From Bacteroidota bacterium (GTDB taxonomy: Bacteria; Bacteroidota; Bacteroidia; Sphingobacteriales; Sphingobacteriaceae), in contig JAEXHI010000003.1 in NCBI GenBank assembly GCA_023450085.1, forward strand, positions 1 through 34,929: DNA of 34,929 nt. The letters are read 5' to 3'. This document shows positions 8,155-16,543 of this stretch, in pieces. A model generated the notes under the pieces. That model was not told the origin of the DNA. It worked only from the letters and a program-made list of their open reading frames with translations, and ran no database searches. Made by a program: the position numbers and the translations under genes. The stretch's first letter is position 1. Every line of letters starts with the position of its first letter.

Positions 8155-9402
8155 CTATTTATTGTCTATGATGTTAAAGCCCATTAGCCTACCGCTACCC
8201 TTTAAGCGTAATGTTTCCTTAACCTCTCGTGTTTGCGGATTATATTGATAGGCACCAGCAAAATTCTCAGTGGTGTTATTTGAAATAAAATAGATATTGC
8301 CTTTATGGACAAACGGGTTTTGATACGAATAGTAATTGTCAGGAAGCATATTTAACCTCGTTGCCTTTTTGGTGTTCACATCTATTTCGTTCCAATACCA
8401 AATGTCCTTTCTGTAGGTTACGCCATGCTGGCCACCGCCGTAATATGATGTAGGTCTGTCAGAAATTGTGGTATATATTTTATTGTTGTGAGCTAAAATC
8501 CTGTTGAAATCACTAGGATATTGATAGTCTGAAATTTTCAATGCAAAATTCGGATCAAACTTTGTTTCACCATTTTTAATCCGTAGTATTTTTGATTCGG
8601 GAGTTTGTGTTCTCATATCACCAATTGCCACCATATAAAGATCTTTGGTTACCTCGTCAATGCTCCATAGCGTATGATCTGCAAACAAACCAAGATTGGT
8701 AGCGCCTACATATTCGGTAACTCCCTCTATTTTGTTAGCGGTCAAATCGTAAACCACAATTTCTGCTTTTTTTACATTAGGTGTAACCTGCCATGCGGTG
8801 CCACGAATTCCATGTTGAATGTCTATATATAGCTTATTGTCACGTTTTGCCATGATCAATTGGCCTGCTGCTTCATACTGACTGCCATCTGACAGAGAAG
8901 AAAAATCAATCACGCCCGTACGTTGCATGGTTTGTGGATTAAATTTCTGAACCTTCAACCCCCCAGCAGAAAGATCCCAGTAATAACCTTCGGAATTACT
9001 AACGACCAGAAAGTTTGTCTCGTAAGTATTGTTTGGCGTACCTAAAAAACCGTCGGCAGAAAATTTTCCGGCTTCGAGTTTATATTTGGAAATTCCAACG
9101 TCACTTGACGAAACACCGTCTTTTTTATACAGTGTATTGTTAACCACACGTCCCCCAGCTGAATATCCTAATTGATAGAAGGGGATTGAGGACAAATCGA
9201 TTTCACGTGCTTTGTTGTCACCAAGTGCATAAATTCCTCCAGTCCACTTTTCGGTACCGTTAAATATCACCCAGGTTTCGTCTTTGGGCAATTGATCTTT
9301 GTTCGGGTCGGGTGGGTTAATTGGCTTGTCCTTACTACAAGAAAACAGTAGAAATATTGGTAATAAGCCGGTTAAGATAAATTTGAATGAAGTTTTTTTC
9401 AT
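8155..9402 (-). CDS. DUF4374-type lipoprotein, probable siderophore-binding partner of the TonB receptor
   Basis: A 415-residue protein with a lipoprotein signal (MKKTSFKFILTGLLPIFLLFSC, lipidated Cys at about 22) followed by a Pro/Lys/Asp linker. The rest is repetitive beta structure consistent with a propeller: YWDLSAGGLKVQKFNP, AEIVVYDLTANKIEGV, DIWYWNEIDVNTKKATRLN, GAYQYNPQTREVKETLRL. It resembles DUF4374 proteins encoded beside TonB-dependent receptors. From memory, XusB, the surface xenosiderophore-binding lipoprotein of Bacteroides thetaiotaomicron, is of this type. It would sit on the outer membrane and pass an iron chelate to the receptor encoded 5 bp upstream. Family moderately sure; ligand unknown. 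Confidence 0.75.
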   Translation of the reverse strand: MKKTSFKFILTGLLPIFLLFSCSKDKPINPPDPNKDQLPKDETWVIFNGTEKWTGGIYALGDNKAREIDLSSIPFYQLGYSAGGRVVNNTLYKKDGVSSSDVGISKYKLEAGKFSADGFLGTPNNTYETNFLVVSNSEGYYWDLSAGGLKVQKFNPQTMQRTGVIDFSSLSDGSQYEAAGQLIMAKRDNKLYIDIQHGIRGTAWQVTPNVKKAEIVVYDLTANKIEGVTEYVGATNLGLFADHTLWSIDEVTKDLYMVAIGDMRTQTPESKILRIKNGETKFDPNFALKISDYQYPSDFNRILAHNNKIYTTISDRPTSYYGGGQHGVTYRKDIWYWNEIDVNTKKATRLNMLPDNYYSYQNPFVHKGNIYFISNNTTENFAGAYQYNPQTREVKETLRLKGSGRLMGFNIIDNK

Positions 9403-9407
9403 GATTG

Positions 9408-11816
9408 TTAAATGTTTGTATTTAAAAAAAAATTATAAGTGATTTTGAAGTGAAATGAGCGACCAGGTTTTTGAACATTAAAATTGTCGTACAGCTTCAC
9501 GTTTCCAACATTCAGAACTTCAAGTGAAGTGGTGATTTTTTTATTGGAAAACCGATAATACAGTCCTAAATCATTTGAAATCTGATTTAACCTTCCATCG
9601 TTAGGGATAATCAATTCAGAATCAACTTGAGTAGCATTGCCAAAAAGAGATGGTTCTTGGTTTTTCGGTATATCTGTAAGATAAAAGCGATGCACATAAT
9701 TAAGGTTCCACCTAAAGCTTAGTTTATCCTTATCTGTTAGGATATTGTTCAAATTGCTGTTTAAGAAGATATTGCCGAATAAAAATGGAATGTTAGGGAC
9801 ACGTGACCCTTCATAGATCTTGAATTCGGGCTTTTCCCTTACACGTCGGATGTCCTGATAAGTTGCATTAAAACCGAAATTTATGTGGCTATCTATGTTG
9901 TAATTGGCCTCTAGCTCTATTCCCATAATTTCCACTTCATGAAAATTGATGTAACGGCTATACGGAATGTCTGGTTGTAGAAAAATAGCATTCCGTACGC
10001 TACGATAGAAAAGGTTGGATGCAACGATGCCGTTATTTTGTTTATTGCCAAAAGAATATTGAGCATTCAAATTGATATTATGGCTTTTTTCGGGATTGAG
10101 ATCCAGGTTCTCTTTTATCAAAACTCCATCGCCAAATACTTCAAGTTCATCTGGCAAACGGGTTGCATACTCATAAGATACTTTTACCAAATAATCATCA
10201 TTATTCCATTTAAATCCCCCTAAATAACCTAATTGATCATTTGATTTGGAAGACTGCCATGCAAAATTGAACTTGTCGGTTGTAAAGCCGCTTGTTTTAC
10301 TATTGTAATGTTTGATAGCTAAAATACTTTCGGCTTTTTTGTTAAGCCACAATGATGTGACACCCACAGCGGTTATGTTTTTTTGATATGTGGCAGGAAT
10401 GGTTAGTACATCAATGTTGTAAACTGGAGAAACAGCCCCCAAAGGGTCACTGCCTTTACGGCGTTGATGATAAAATAGTTCACTTAATTCTATAGCGTGT
10501 TGATCCGTGATTTGATAAGTTGCATTGATCCTTGTTGAGAATAAATCATAACGCAGGCGTTGATTACTCCCTCCTCTATTAATTTCACCAGCGAACTGAT
10601 TTTTTAGCGCTATTTCACCGTCCCAATTGTAACGCACCGTTGCTGTATCAATAAGTTTTGTGTTGAAGCGGCTGTAGTTAAATGTTGAGTTTATTTTCAA
10701 CCTATTGTTAAACAATCCTTTTTTGTACGATAAAATTGAAGCGTAGTTCTGCTCCTTGTTAAAGGGTTTACCGTATACTTTGCCCATTTCGCTATCATTT
10801 TGTATCTCTTTGTCGAAATCAGAAAACATAAAGGAAAGACGCAGGTCATCGGTCCATTTTTTGTTTCTTAAACCAGTAAATATTTCTCCATAATAAGATT
10901 TTGTGGCATCATGAAAACGTTTTGCTTCTTTACGGTATCTCTGGCCTGTTTCTGGATTGATAAATGGAGCACTGATTTTATAATTATTATCCGAATAATT
11001 GAAGGCGGTATTCAAACCATAATAATGAGAAGGATTCGATTTATTGGTGACAAAAACATTTGTCGTTGCTCGGTGAGTATTGAACGAGCCTATTTCGTAA
11101 GATATCTCCACTAAATTGGATTTTGGACTACGCGTTACGAGATTGATACCGCCACCTAATGCATCAGAAGCTAGATAAACAGGCATCGATCCTTTGTAAA
11201 CTTCCACTCGTTCCAACATATTGGTAGGTATTGTGCCAATGTTAAAACCATGGCCAAATAATTCAATTGGAATGCCATCCCTAAATATTCGGATTGCTTT
11301 TCCTTGTAGTCCTCCCAAATTGATCTGAGAGGTAGATCCTAAATTTCCATTGGTTCGTATTTTAACTCCTGTTGACCTGTTCAGGAGGTTAGCAATATCT
11401 CCTGGTTTGTCATACTCTTTTTTCATATCGATCACCTGAACCGAAAAAGGGGAGTTCTCTAATTTCTGTTTGATGGAGGGCGCACTGATAACAACTTCAT
11501 TTAAATAATGGGACGTCTTGCTTTGAAGGATTAGCTCATAATGCTTGGTATTACAATTGATGGTGAGTTCCTGCAAATCAACTTGCTCGCCATCTTCGAA
11601 GATATATATGGTATAAATTCCCTCATTAAGTTTAATAGGATCACTCTGGTTATTTGTTTTAATGGATACTGATACTTTTTTTTTGGATATTTTATCGTCA
11701 ATGATCAGTGTTGTGCTTTTTACCGGAATGCCATTTTCTCTCTTAATGGAAAAGGATATTTCACATGCAAATGCTGTTGAATTGATAAGCAACAATAAGC
11801 AAAGATATTTTACCAC
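9408..11816 (-). CDS. TonB-dependent outer-membrane receptor, iron/siderophore type
   Basis: An outer-membrane active transporter powered by TonB/ExbBD. After the signal peptide comes an extension with ISFSIKRENGIPVKSTTLII and a YEL-type strand. Then the plug (SPFSVQVIDMKKEYDKPGDI, NLGGLQGKAIRIFRDGIP, VYKGSMPVYLASDALGGGIN) and a 22-strand-type barrel ending FHFKITYNF. No in-frame ATG exists upstream: the frame opens with TTG at 11861 and a GTG at 11816. I prefer GTG 11816, which gives MVKYLCLLLLINSTAFAC, a perfect signal peptide; the TTG overlaps a likely -7 promoter element. It heads a three-gene operon (5-bp gaps) and is divergent from an AraC/PchR-like regulator, the usual setting for siderophore-inducible receptors. 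The exact ligand is unknown. Confidence 0.88.
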   Translation of the reverse strand: MVKYLCLLLLINSTAFACEISFSIKRENGIPVKSTTLIIDDKISKKKVSVSIKTNNQSDPIKLNEGIYTIYIFEDGEQVDLQELTINCNTKHYELILQSKTSHYLNEVVISAPSIKQKLENSPFSVQVIDMKKEYDKPGDIANLLNRSTGVKIRTNGNLGSTSQINLGGLQGKAIRIFRDGIPIELFGHGFNIGTIPTNMLERVEVYKGSMPVYLASDALGGGINLVTRSPKSNLVEISYEIGSFNTHRATTNVFVTNKSNPSHYYGLNTAFNYSDNNYKISAPFINPETGQRYRKEAKRFHDATKSYYGEIFTGLRNKKWTDDLRLSFMFSDFDKEIQNDSEMGKVYGKPFNKEQNYASILSYKKGLFNNRLKINSTFNYSRFNTKLIDTATVRYNWDGEIALKNQFAGEINRGGSNQRLRYDLFSTRINATYQITDQHAIELSELFYHQRRKGSDPLGAVSPVYNIDVLTIPATYQKNITAVGVTSLWLNKKAESILAIKHYNSKTSGFTTDKFNFAWQSSKSNDQLGYLGGFKWNNDDYLVKVSYEYATRLPDELEVFGDGVLIKENLDLNPEKSHNINLNAQYSFGNKQNNGIVASNLFYRSVRNAIFLQPDIPYSRYINFHEVEIMGIELEANYNIDSHINFGFNATYQDIRRVREKPEFKIYEGSRVPNIPFLFGNIFLNSNLNNILTDKDKLSFRWNLNYVHRFYLTDIPKNQEPSLFGNATQVDSELIIPNDGRLNQISNDLGLYYRFSNKKITTSLEVLNVGNVKLYDNFNVQKPGRSFHFKITYNFFLNTNI

Positions 11817-11858
11817 ACCGCCTTTATTTAGAATAAGTTTAAATAATGTATTTTTGCA

Positions 11859-11866
11859 CAAAACTA
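11859..11866 (-). promoter_or_regulatory. Candidate -7 promoter element for the TonB-receptor operon
   Basis: The minus strand reads TAGTTTTG, matching the Bacteroidetes TAnnTTTG -7 consensus. Transcription would start near 11852, about 35 nt before the GTG at 11816. I found no convincing -33 TTTG at the usual spacing, as expected if an activator is needed. Confidence 0.45.
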
Positions 11867-11927
11867 TATCCTATTGAATGATGGTTTGTTACGAATTTGG
11901 GTGTAAGATTTACTAAAAGAGATTTTT

Positions 11928-12938
11928 ATGTATTACAGATTGGATGCGGCTGATTTCTTAGAGATGATGAACTACCGAGGGTTGTTAGTTGACGACTTAA
12001 CGGAGAACAACCCAATGAGAGGTTGTTTTGCAGAAGGAAACGTGTCTATCAACGAAGAAATATTGAAAGAAGGTTTGAGCGTTGTGAAAGCAAGCTATTA
12101 TACCTCAAAAGATTTGTTATTGGACTGTGCAGATGAAATTCCGTTTTTAGAACTTCATTTCAATTTGTCCAAGTCTGCCATACGCTATAAAACTCCTTTT
12201 AATGTATCGGAAGAAGTTCCGTCTATGACTGGGAATATGATTTATGTATCACCAAACGAGAGAAAGTCGGAAATATCTTTTCATAAAGAAAATGAATATC
12301 AGACTTTTGATATTCATTTTCCTTTGACAATGTTGACTTCATATTGGGGAGAAAGCAAGCTGCTTGACTCTTTTCTTGATCAGGTATTACAAAATAGGAG
12401 CGCTGGTCTCACAGATAATAAGATTAAACTAAGTGCGAAGACATTGTGTGCCATTCAAGACATTCAGCATTGCACCTATGAAGGTTTGACCCGCAAGGTA
12501 TATCTCGAGTCTAAAATTTGTGAAATTATGGCCTATTGTTTTGAAGAAAAGCCAAATAATAGCCCTATTAAACTCTCAACAAGAGATATTGACTGCATTA
12601 ATTACGCTGCACAAATAATCAAAAATAATATCAGTACTCCCATCACCATAGAGGAACTTGCGAGAAGAGTTGGGATCAATCAGACCAAATTAAAAATAGG
12701 ATTTAAAAACCTTTTTGGTACCACTGTTTTTGGGTATCTTCAGGAATTACGAATGAGCATAGCCAAGCAATTTCTTTTTGATTCTGACTTATCAATTGAA
12801 CAGATAGGCCAAAAGTGTGGTTATGTGAACATTTCGAATTTCAGTAATGCTTTTAAAAATCATTTTGGTATTTCCCCCAGTACTTTAAGAAATAATCAAT
12901 TGTCTAATTATAGGTCTGTGATCAGTCGTGATATTTAG
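11928..12938 (+). CDS. AraC family transcriptional regulator, PchR-like
   Basis: A 336-residue regulator. The N-terminal half is a ligand-sensing region without a clear motif. The C-terminal 100 residues form the AraC/XylS double helix-turn-helix: TIEELARRVGINQTKLKIGF for the first and SIEQIGQKCGYVNISNFSNA with FKNHFGISPSTLR for the second. The TKLKIGFK wording is typical of PchR-like regulators that activate siderophore receptor genes when bound to the ferric siderophore. It is divergent from the TonB receptor operon, sharing about 110 bp upstream, so it probably controls that operon. Start ATG 11928 is the first in frame. Confidence 0.85.
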   Translation: MYYRLDAADFLEMMNYRGLLVDDLTENNPMRGCFAEGNVSINEEILKEGLSVVKASYYTSKDLLLDCADEIPFLELHFNLSKSAIRYKTPFNVSEEVPSMTGNMIYVSPNERKSEISFHKENEYQTFDIHFPLTMLTSYWGESKLLDSFLDQVLQNRSAGLTDNKIKLSAKTLCAIQDIQHCTYEGLTRKVYLESKICEIMAYCFEEKPNNSPIKLSTRDIDCINYAAQIIKNNISTPITIEELARRVGINQTKLKIGFKNLFGTTVFGYLQELRMSIAKQFLFDSDLSIEQIGQKCGYVNISNFSNAFKNHFGISPSTLRNNQLSNYRSVISRDI

Positions 12939-13051
12939 AAGTGTTAAAATGATCTTGATTAATAGGTTATTTAAACCGTCGGATTATTCGCTTTAATCTG
13001 AAATTTTTACACTTCGGTGAGAAAAAGTGCTATCTCCACTTTTGGAACAGC

Positions 13052-13059
13052 TACCTTTG
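13052..13059 (+). promoter_or_regulatory. Candidate -7 promoter element of the kinase/regulator operon
   Basis: TACCTTTG matches TAnnTTTG, 27 bp before the kinase ATG, predicting a leader of about 20 nt. A TTTG at 13041 is too close to be the -33 box, so support is from the -7 motif and position only. Confidence 0.35.
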
Positions 13060-13086
13060 TACCAGCAAAACAGTACAAATAGATAA

Positions 13087-14193
13087 ATGCCACAAACCGA
13101 AAGGACATTTTTAAGCAACAATGCCAAACGAGCAGTTTTCGTACCCTTAGCCTTTGTGCTCTTTTACCTGGTTTCCTTTTTGTTAGACCCCTATGCTAGC
13201 TTTTGGCAAGAATATTTTCAGAGGAGCTTTTGGAAGCTTTTAACTGAATGGATTGTTTCTTTGGTGTTCTGCTTTTTGGTTTCCGAAGCTTCTATTTTCA
13301 TCCACTCACGTTTAAACAGAACGTTGCCTTGGACAGACCAGCCCTTGAAACGGCTGATGACCGAAGCGCTTTTCAATATGTTAGCGGTAATGGTCGTCAT
13401 TTTCTTGGATATCGCTTTCATTGTATTCATTGAAAAAGAACATTTGGGTGATCCATCTACCGAGGACATTAAAAATCTGATGCAATGGGGCGTAGTGAGT
13501 ACCATGATTTCTTTTACGCTAATTGCCATTAATACGGGAAGCTACTTGGTAGCCAACTGGAAAAACTCCGAAATGAGTTTGGCACAACATAAACTAAGAG
13601 AGTCGGAGCTGAAGCAAGCTTCTGTAGAAGCACAGTTGAATGCCTTGAAACTACAGTTGGACCCTCATTTTATCTTCAACAGTTTGAGTATTCTTTCGGA
13701 GCTGATTTTGGAAGATCAACAACTGGGCTATGAATACTCTGAGCGCTTTTCCAGAGTATATCGCTTCCTTTTGGTCAACTCTAAAAAGAACACCGTTTCT
13801 TTAGAAGAAGAGCTCAAATTCTTGGATTCCTACATTTTCCTGATTAAACACCGTATTGGCTCGGGCGTTACCTTTGATATCGACGTAGCCCCACAAAGTA
13901 AATCTTTGTATTTGCCGCCATTGACCCTACAGCTACTTATCGAAAATGCGCTCAAACACAATTCTACCAATAAAAACAGCCCCCTGAGTATCAAGATATA
14001 CACTAAAGAAACTCCTATTTTGGTAGTGGAGAATTCCTTGTCTTTAATAGAAAACCAAAATTTGCGTTCGTTTGGTATAGGCTTGCCCAACATCATGAAC
14101 AGGTTTCAACTTTTGCAGGGGAAACTGCCCGAAATAGTAAAAGATGCCACTACCTATAAAGTAATTATTCACCTTATGGATTATGAACAATAA
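13087..14193 (+). CDS. LytS/YehU-type sensor histidine kinase
   Basis: A 368-residue inner-membrane kinase. Residues about 15-160 hold four membrane helices (AFVLFYLVSFLLDPYAS, IVSLVFCFLVSEASIF, ALFNMLAVMVVIFLDIAFIVF, STMISFTLIAINTGSYLV). A short coiled coil (ESELKQASVEAQLNALKLQL) leads to LDPHFIFNSLSIL, with His194 as phosphorylated residue. The ATPase part shows LTLQLLIENALKHNS (N box) and FGIGLPNIMNRFQLL (G box). No periplasmic sensor domain is visible, so the membrane helices probably sense the signal. The downstream response regulator overlaps by 11 bp, which indicates translational coupling and a cognate pair. Confidence 0.9.
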   Translation: MPQTERTFLSNNAKRAVFVPLAFVLFYLVSFLLDPYASFWQEYFQRSFWKLLTEWIVSLVFCFLVSEASIFIHSRLNRTLPWTDQPLKRLMTEALFNMLAVMVVIFLDIAFIVFIEKEHLGDPSTEDIKNLMQWGVVSTMISFTLIAINTGSYLVANWKNSEMSLAQHKLRESELKQASVEAQLNALKLQLDPHFIFNSLSILSELILEDQQLGYEYSERFSRVYRFLLVNSKKNTVSLEEELKFLDSYIFLIKHRIGSGVTFDIDVAPQSKSLYLPPLTLQLLIENALKHNSTNKNSPLSIKIYTKETPILVVENSLSLIENQNLRSFGIGLPNIMNRFQLLQGKLPEIVKDATTYKVIIHLMDYEQ

Positions 14194-14935
14194 CATCCTT
14201 ATCATTGAAGACGAAAAGCTCAATGCTGATCGCCTAAAACGCCTCATAGGGATGATTAGGCCTCAAGCAACCATCCTTGCTGTTTTAGAAAGCGTGCAGG
14301 AAACGGTAGATTGGTTAGAAAATTCGCCCATGCCTGATTTGGTAATGATGGATGTGCGACTATCCGATGGCCTAAGCTTCGAGATTTTTGAAAAGGCGAA
14401 CATCACTTGTCCTATTATTTTCACTACGGCTTATGACGAGTATGCCGTTAAAGCTTTTAAGTATAACAGTGTTGATTATTTGCTTAAGCCTGTGGAACAT
14501 GAAGAATTGGCCTTGGCTTTAGAAAAGGTAGAACAAAACCATTCGCTTAGCAACCAACAATCTATTGAAGATTTGGTGAGGTACCTGAAGCCAAAAGAAC
14601 ATAGAAGCCGATTTTTAATTCCTTTTAAAGATGGTTACAAAGCAGTATCGGTGAGTGATGTACATTATTTCTTTTTAGAATTTAAAGTGACCAAGGCGAG
14701 ATTGCAGGATGGTACAGAAGTAGTGCTGCCGCATACCATGGAGGAGTTGGACCAGCAGCTGGATCCGCACCTGTTTTTTCGGGCCAATAGACAGTGCATT
14801 ATTCATGTAAATGCCATTGCCCAACTGCACAATCACTTTAATGGAAAAATAAAGGTTGCTTTAAAAAACAGTGATATGGAAGTGATTGTGAGTAGGGAAA
14901 AAGCAGCAGCGTTAAAGCAGTGGATGGATTGTTGA
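14183..14935 (+). CDS. LytTR-family response regulator
   Basis: A 250-residue protein. The N-terminal receiver has acidic residues at E9/D10, phosphoacceptor Asp57 (DLVMMDVRLSDG), Thr in IIFTTAYDEYAVKAF and Lys in YLLKPVEH. The C-terminal part (about 140-248) is a LytTR DNA-binding domain: FLIPFKDGYKAVSVSDVHYF, FRANRQCIIHVNAI and GKIKVALKN. It overlaps the kinase gene by 11 bp and is surely its partner. The regulon is unknown; the nearest co-oriented unit downstream is the RND efflux operon, but a gene and repeats lie between, so that link is only a guess. Confidence 0.9.
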   Translation: MNNNILIIEDEKLNADRLKRLIGMIRPQATILAVLESVQETVDWLENSPMPDLVMMDVRLSDGLSFEIFEKANITCPIIFTTAYDEYAVKAFKYNSVDYLLKPVEHEELALALEKVEQNHSLSNQQSIEDLVRYLKPKEHRSRFLIPFKDGYKAVSVSDVHYFFLEFKVTKARLQDGTEVVLPHTMEELDQQLDPHLFFRANRQCIIHVNAIAQLHNHFNGKIKVALKNSDMEVIVSREKAAALKQWMDC

Positions 14936-14972
14936 TTAGTGGTTAGTTGCTAGGTATTAGTAGCTAGGAGTT

Positions 14973-14992
14973 AGTCCCGATACTTCGGGATT
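14973..14992 (+). terminator. Short hairpin after the response regulator
   Basis: TCCCGA, loop TACT, TCGGGA (14975-14990), with a weak 2-bp extension. It lies 38 bp after the stop codon but lacks a good T-run, so terminator function is uncertain. Its centre (CGATACTTCGG) is the same as in the family B repeats of this window, so it may be a repeat fragment. Confidence 0.4.
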
Positions 14993-15026
14993 CATTGGTT
15001 GATTAGGTAGCAATAACTTTCCTATC

Positions 15027-15253
15027 CCGTCATTTCGAGCCCGAGTTTTTCGGGAGAGAAATCTAGCATCCAGTAAAGAAACAATTTAGATCAAAGGGGG
15101 GTACCACTAAGTAAATTGAAAACCAACGGAATTAGAGTTAATACTTAATAGCTTTATGTTAGATTTAACTTCGTTGATTTTCAATTTACTGCGTAGAGCT
15201 TCGGTTCTCCTCCTTCCTTTCCAAATACTCGGAACAGGCGGTCGAAATGACGG
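15027..15253. repeat. 227-bp MITE-like palindromic element (family B ends)
   Basis: The ends are a perfect 12-bp inverted repeat, CCGTCATTTCGA (15027-15038) and TCGAAATGACGG (15242-15253). Inside, a second inverted repeat of 19 bp with one mismatch runs from 15110-15128 to 15172-15190 (left arm AGTAAATTGAAAACCAACG), with looser pairing continuing towards the centre. No credible coding sequence is present. Structure seen directly; mobility is inference. Confidence 0.7.
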
Positions 15254-15285
15254 CTTACTTCTTACCCATAAAATGGTAACTCCTG

Positions 15286-16095
15286 CTACAAAGGAAGTGA
15301 TAACAATGGTACACTATTGCCGGAAGCCATTACCCTAGTTTTGCTTGTTCGGAGCAAACTATCCCAAAAGCCATGTCGGTAAGGAACCATGACCAATAAA
15401 TCTGTTTGTGATGCTACAATTTCATCTTCAATTGCTTTTATGATTTTTGAAGATTGTACTTGTTTATAAAAATGGTCAACTTGTGCCAATGAGGTATCTA
15501 CCAATGCTAGTTCTTCACTGTTTGAAAGATCTTCTGCTTTTTGGCGCACATGAAAAACTTCCACTTTGGCTCCAAAATCTTTAGCTAATACCTTTACATC
15601 ATCCAATATTTTGGCATGTACCCCTCGGGCAATATCGCAAGCAAAAAGAATATGCTTAATGCCTTTGTATTGTGCTTGTAACGGCACCGATAAAGTGGGG
15701 AATTTTAATCTGTCGATGACTTGGGTAGTAGTATTGCCCAGCAAATCTTGCTCCAATGATTTTTCTGGCATGCCCATCACTAATAAATCTGCTCGATGCA
15801 AATGGATGCACCCTACTAGCTCTTCATAAAAATCACCAGAGGCAAAATGGATATCCGTTTTAATATGGTAAATGCCACTGATCAGTTCGGCAATCTCTTT
15901 TAGTTTATCACGCCTCCACATCGATATTTTATCCATTTCGCTACCTGATACCCTAGCATTCATGGCATGGATAGAAGTATTGTAAAGATTGTAAAGCACC
16001 AGTTTATAGCCTCTTTCGGAGGCGGCAGCAGCAGCGTAAGTCATGGCATGGTCTGCTTCGGCAGAGAAATCAGTGGCAACAATAATCGTTTTCAT
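15286..16095 (-). CDS. Universal stress protein, tandem UspA domains
   Basis: A 269-residue cytoplasmic protein made of two UspA-like domains. The first (about 1-142) begins MKTIIVATDFSAEADHAMTY and ends with ADLLVMGMPEKSLEQDLLGNTT, where the glycine-rich nucleotide-binding turn is only partly kept. The second (about 146-269) begins GIKHILFACDIARG, includes TDLLVMVPYRHGFWDSLL and has weaker ATP-site motifs. Family members bind ATP or AMP and raise survival under stress. It is transcribed against its neighbours and has a strong terminator-like hairpin 25 nt before the ATG, so leader-based control is possible. Confidence 0.9.
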   Translation of the reverse strand: MKTIIVATDFSAEADHAMTYAAAAASERGYKLVLYNLYNTSIHAMNARVSGSEMDKISMWRRDKLKEIAELISGIYHIKTDIHFASGDFYEELVGCIHLHRADLLVMGMPEKSLEQDLLGNTTTQVIDRLKFPTLSVPLQAQYKGIKHILFACDIARGVHAKILDDVKVLAKDFGAKVEVFHVRQKAEDLSNSEELALVDTSLAQVDHFYKQVQSSKIIKAIEDEIVASQTDLLVMVPYRHGFWDSLLRTSKTRVMASGNSVPLLSLPL

Positions 16096-16120
16096 TTTTT
16101 AGCATTGAGAATAAAACCTA

Positions 16121-16154
16121 AAAAACGCCAGCATACTGGATGACTGGCGGTTTT
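16121..16154 (-). promoter_or_regulatory. Terminator-like hairpin in the leader of the stress-protein gene
   Basis: On the minus strand AAAACCGCCAG, a 12-nt loop and CTGGCGTTTT form a 10-bp stem with one bulge, followed directly by a run of six T: a textbook intrinsic terminator. It ends about 25 nt upstream of the start codon of the universal stress protein. It is either an attenuator in that gene's leader or the end of an unannotated minus-strand transcript. Confidence 0.6.
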
Positions 16155-16543
16155 CATCTGTGTGTAAATGGATAAAGTTTAAAACAGCGCTTACAATTCC
16201 AAGGGATAAAAACCATGGAGGGCTGCGGCTAAAGTTTCGTCATCATTTCAAGGATCAATATCCTGTGCATGTAAAAGTAAAATGACTAGGCTTCGCTAGA
16301 TATTTTAAATTCCTGAAACGGAAAAATTGAGGGCCCAAATGAAGACGTTTACCTACTGAAATGTATAGACTTAAATTAACGATGATGGATAGGTATCGGC
16401 TTCCTTGCCTACTACAGGGCCGTTAAAACGTTTGGGTCGAACCCGTTTTCACTTCAGATGCCAATTTATCCGTTTCGGTCATTTTTACCCCTTTAAGCTC
16501 TTAAAATCTGCTTTTTTTGCACCGAAAATTTAATTGAAATAAC
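16155..16543. other. 389-bp intergenic region with no gene recognised
   Basis: No credible coding sequence on either strand. It should hold the promoter of the RND operon (plus strand) and, on the minus strand, any transcript running into the leader hairpin of the stress-protein gene. A weak inverted repeat GGGTCGAACCC flanked by AAAAC/GTTTT lies around 16425-16450. Confidence 0.5.

Noticed and set aside
14975..14990. Firm terminator for the two-component operon
   Set aside because: The stem is good but there is no T-run, and its core equals that of the family B hairpin, so it is listed only as a low-confidence hairpin.
15156..15338. 60-residue reading frame in the MITE-like element
   Set aside because: It crosses the inverted repeats and overlaps the 3' end of the stress-protein gene; no protein-like features.
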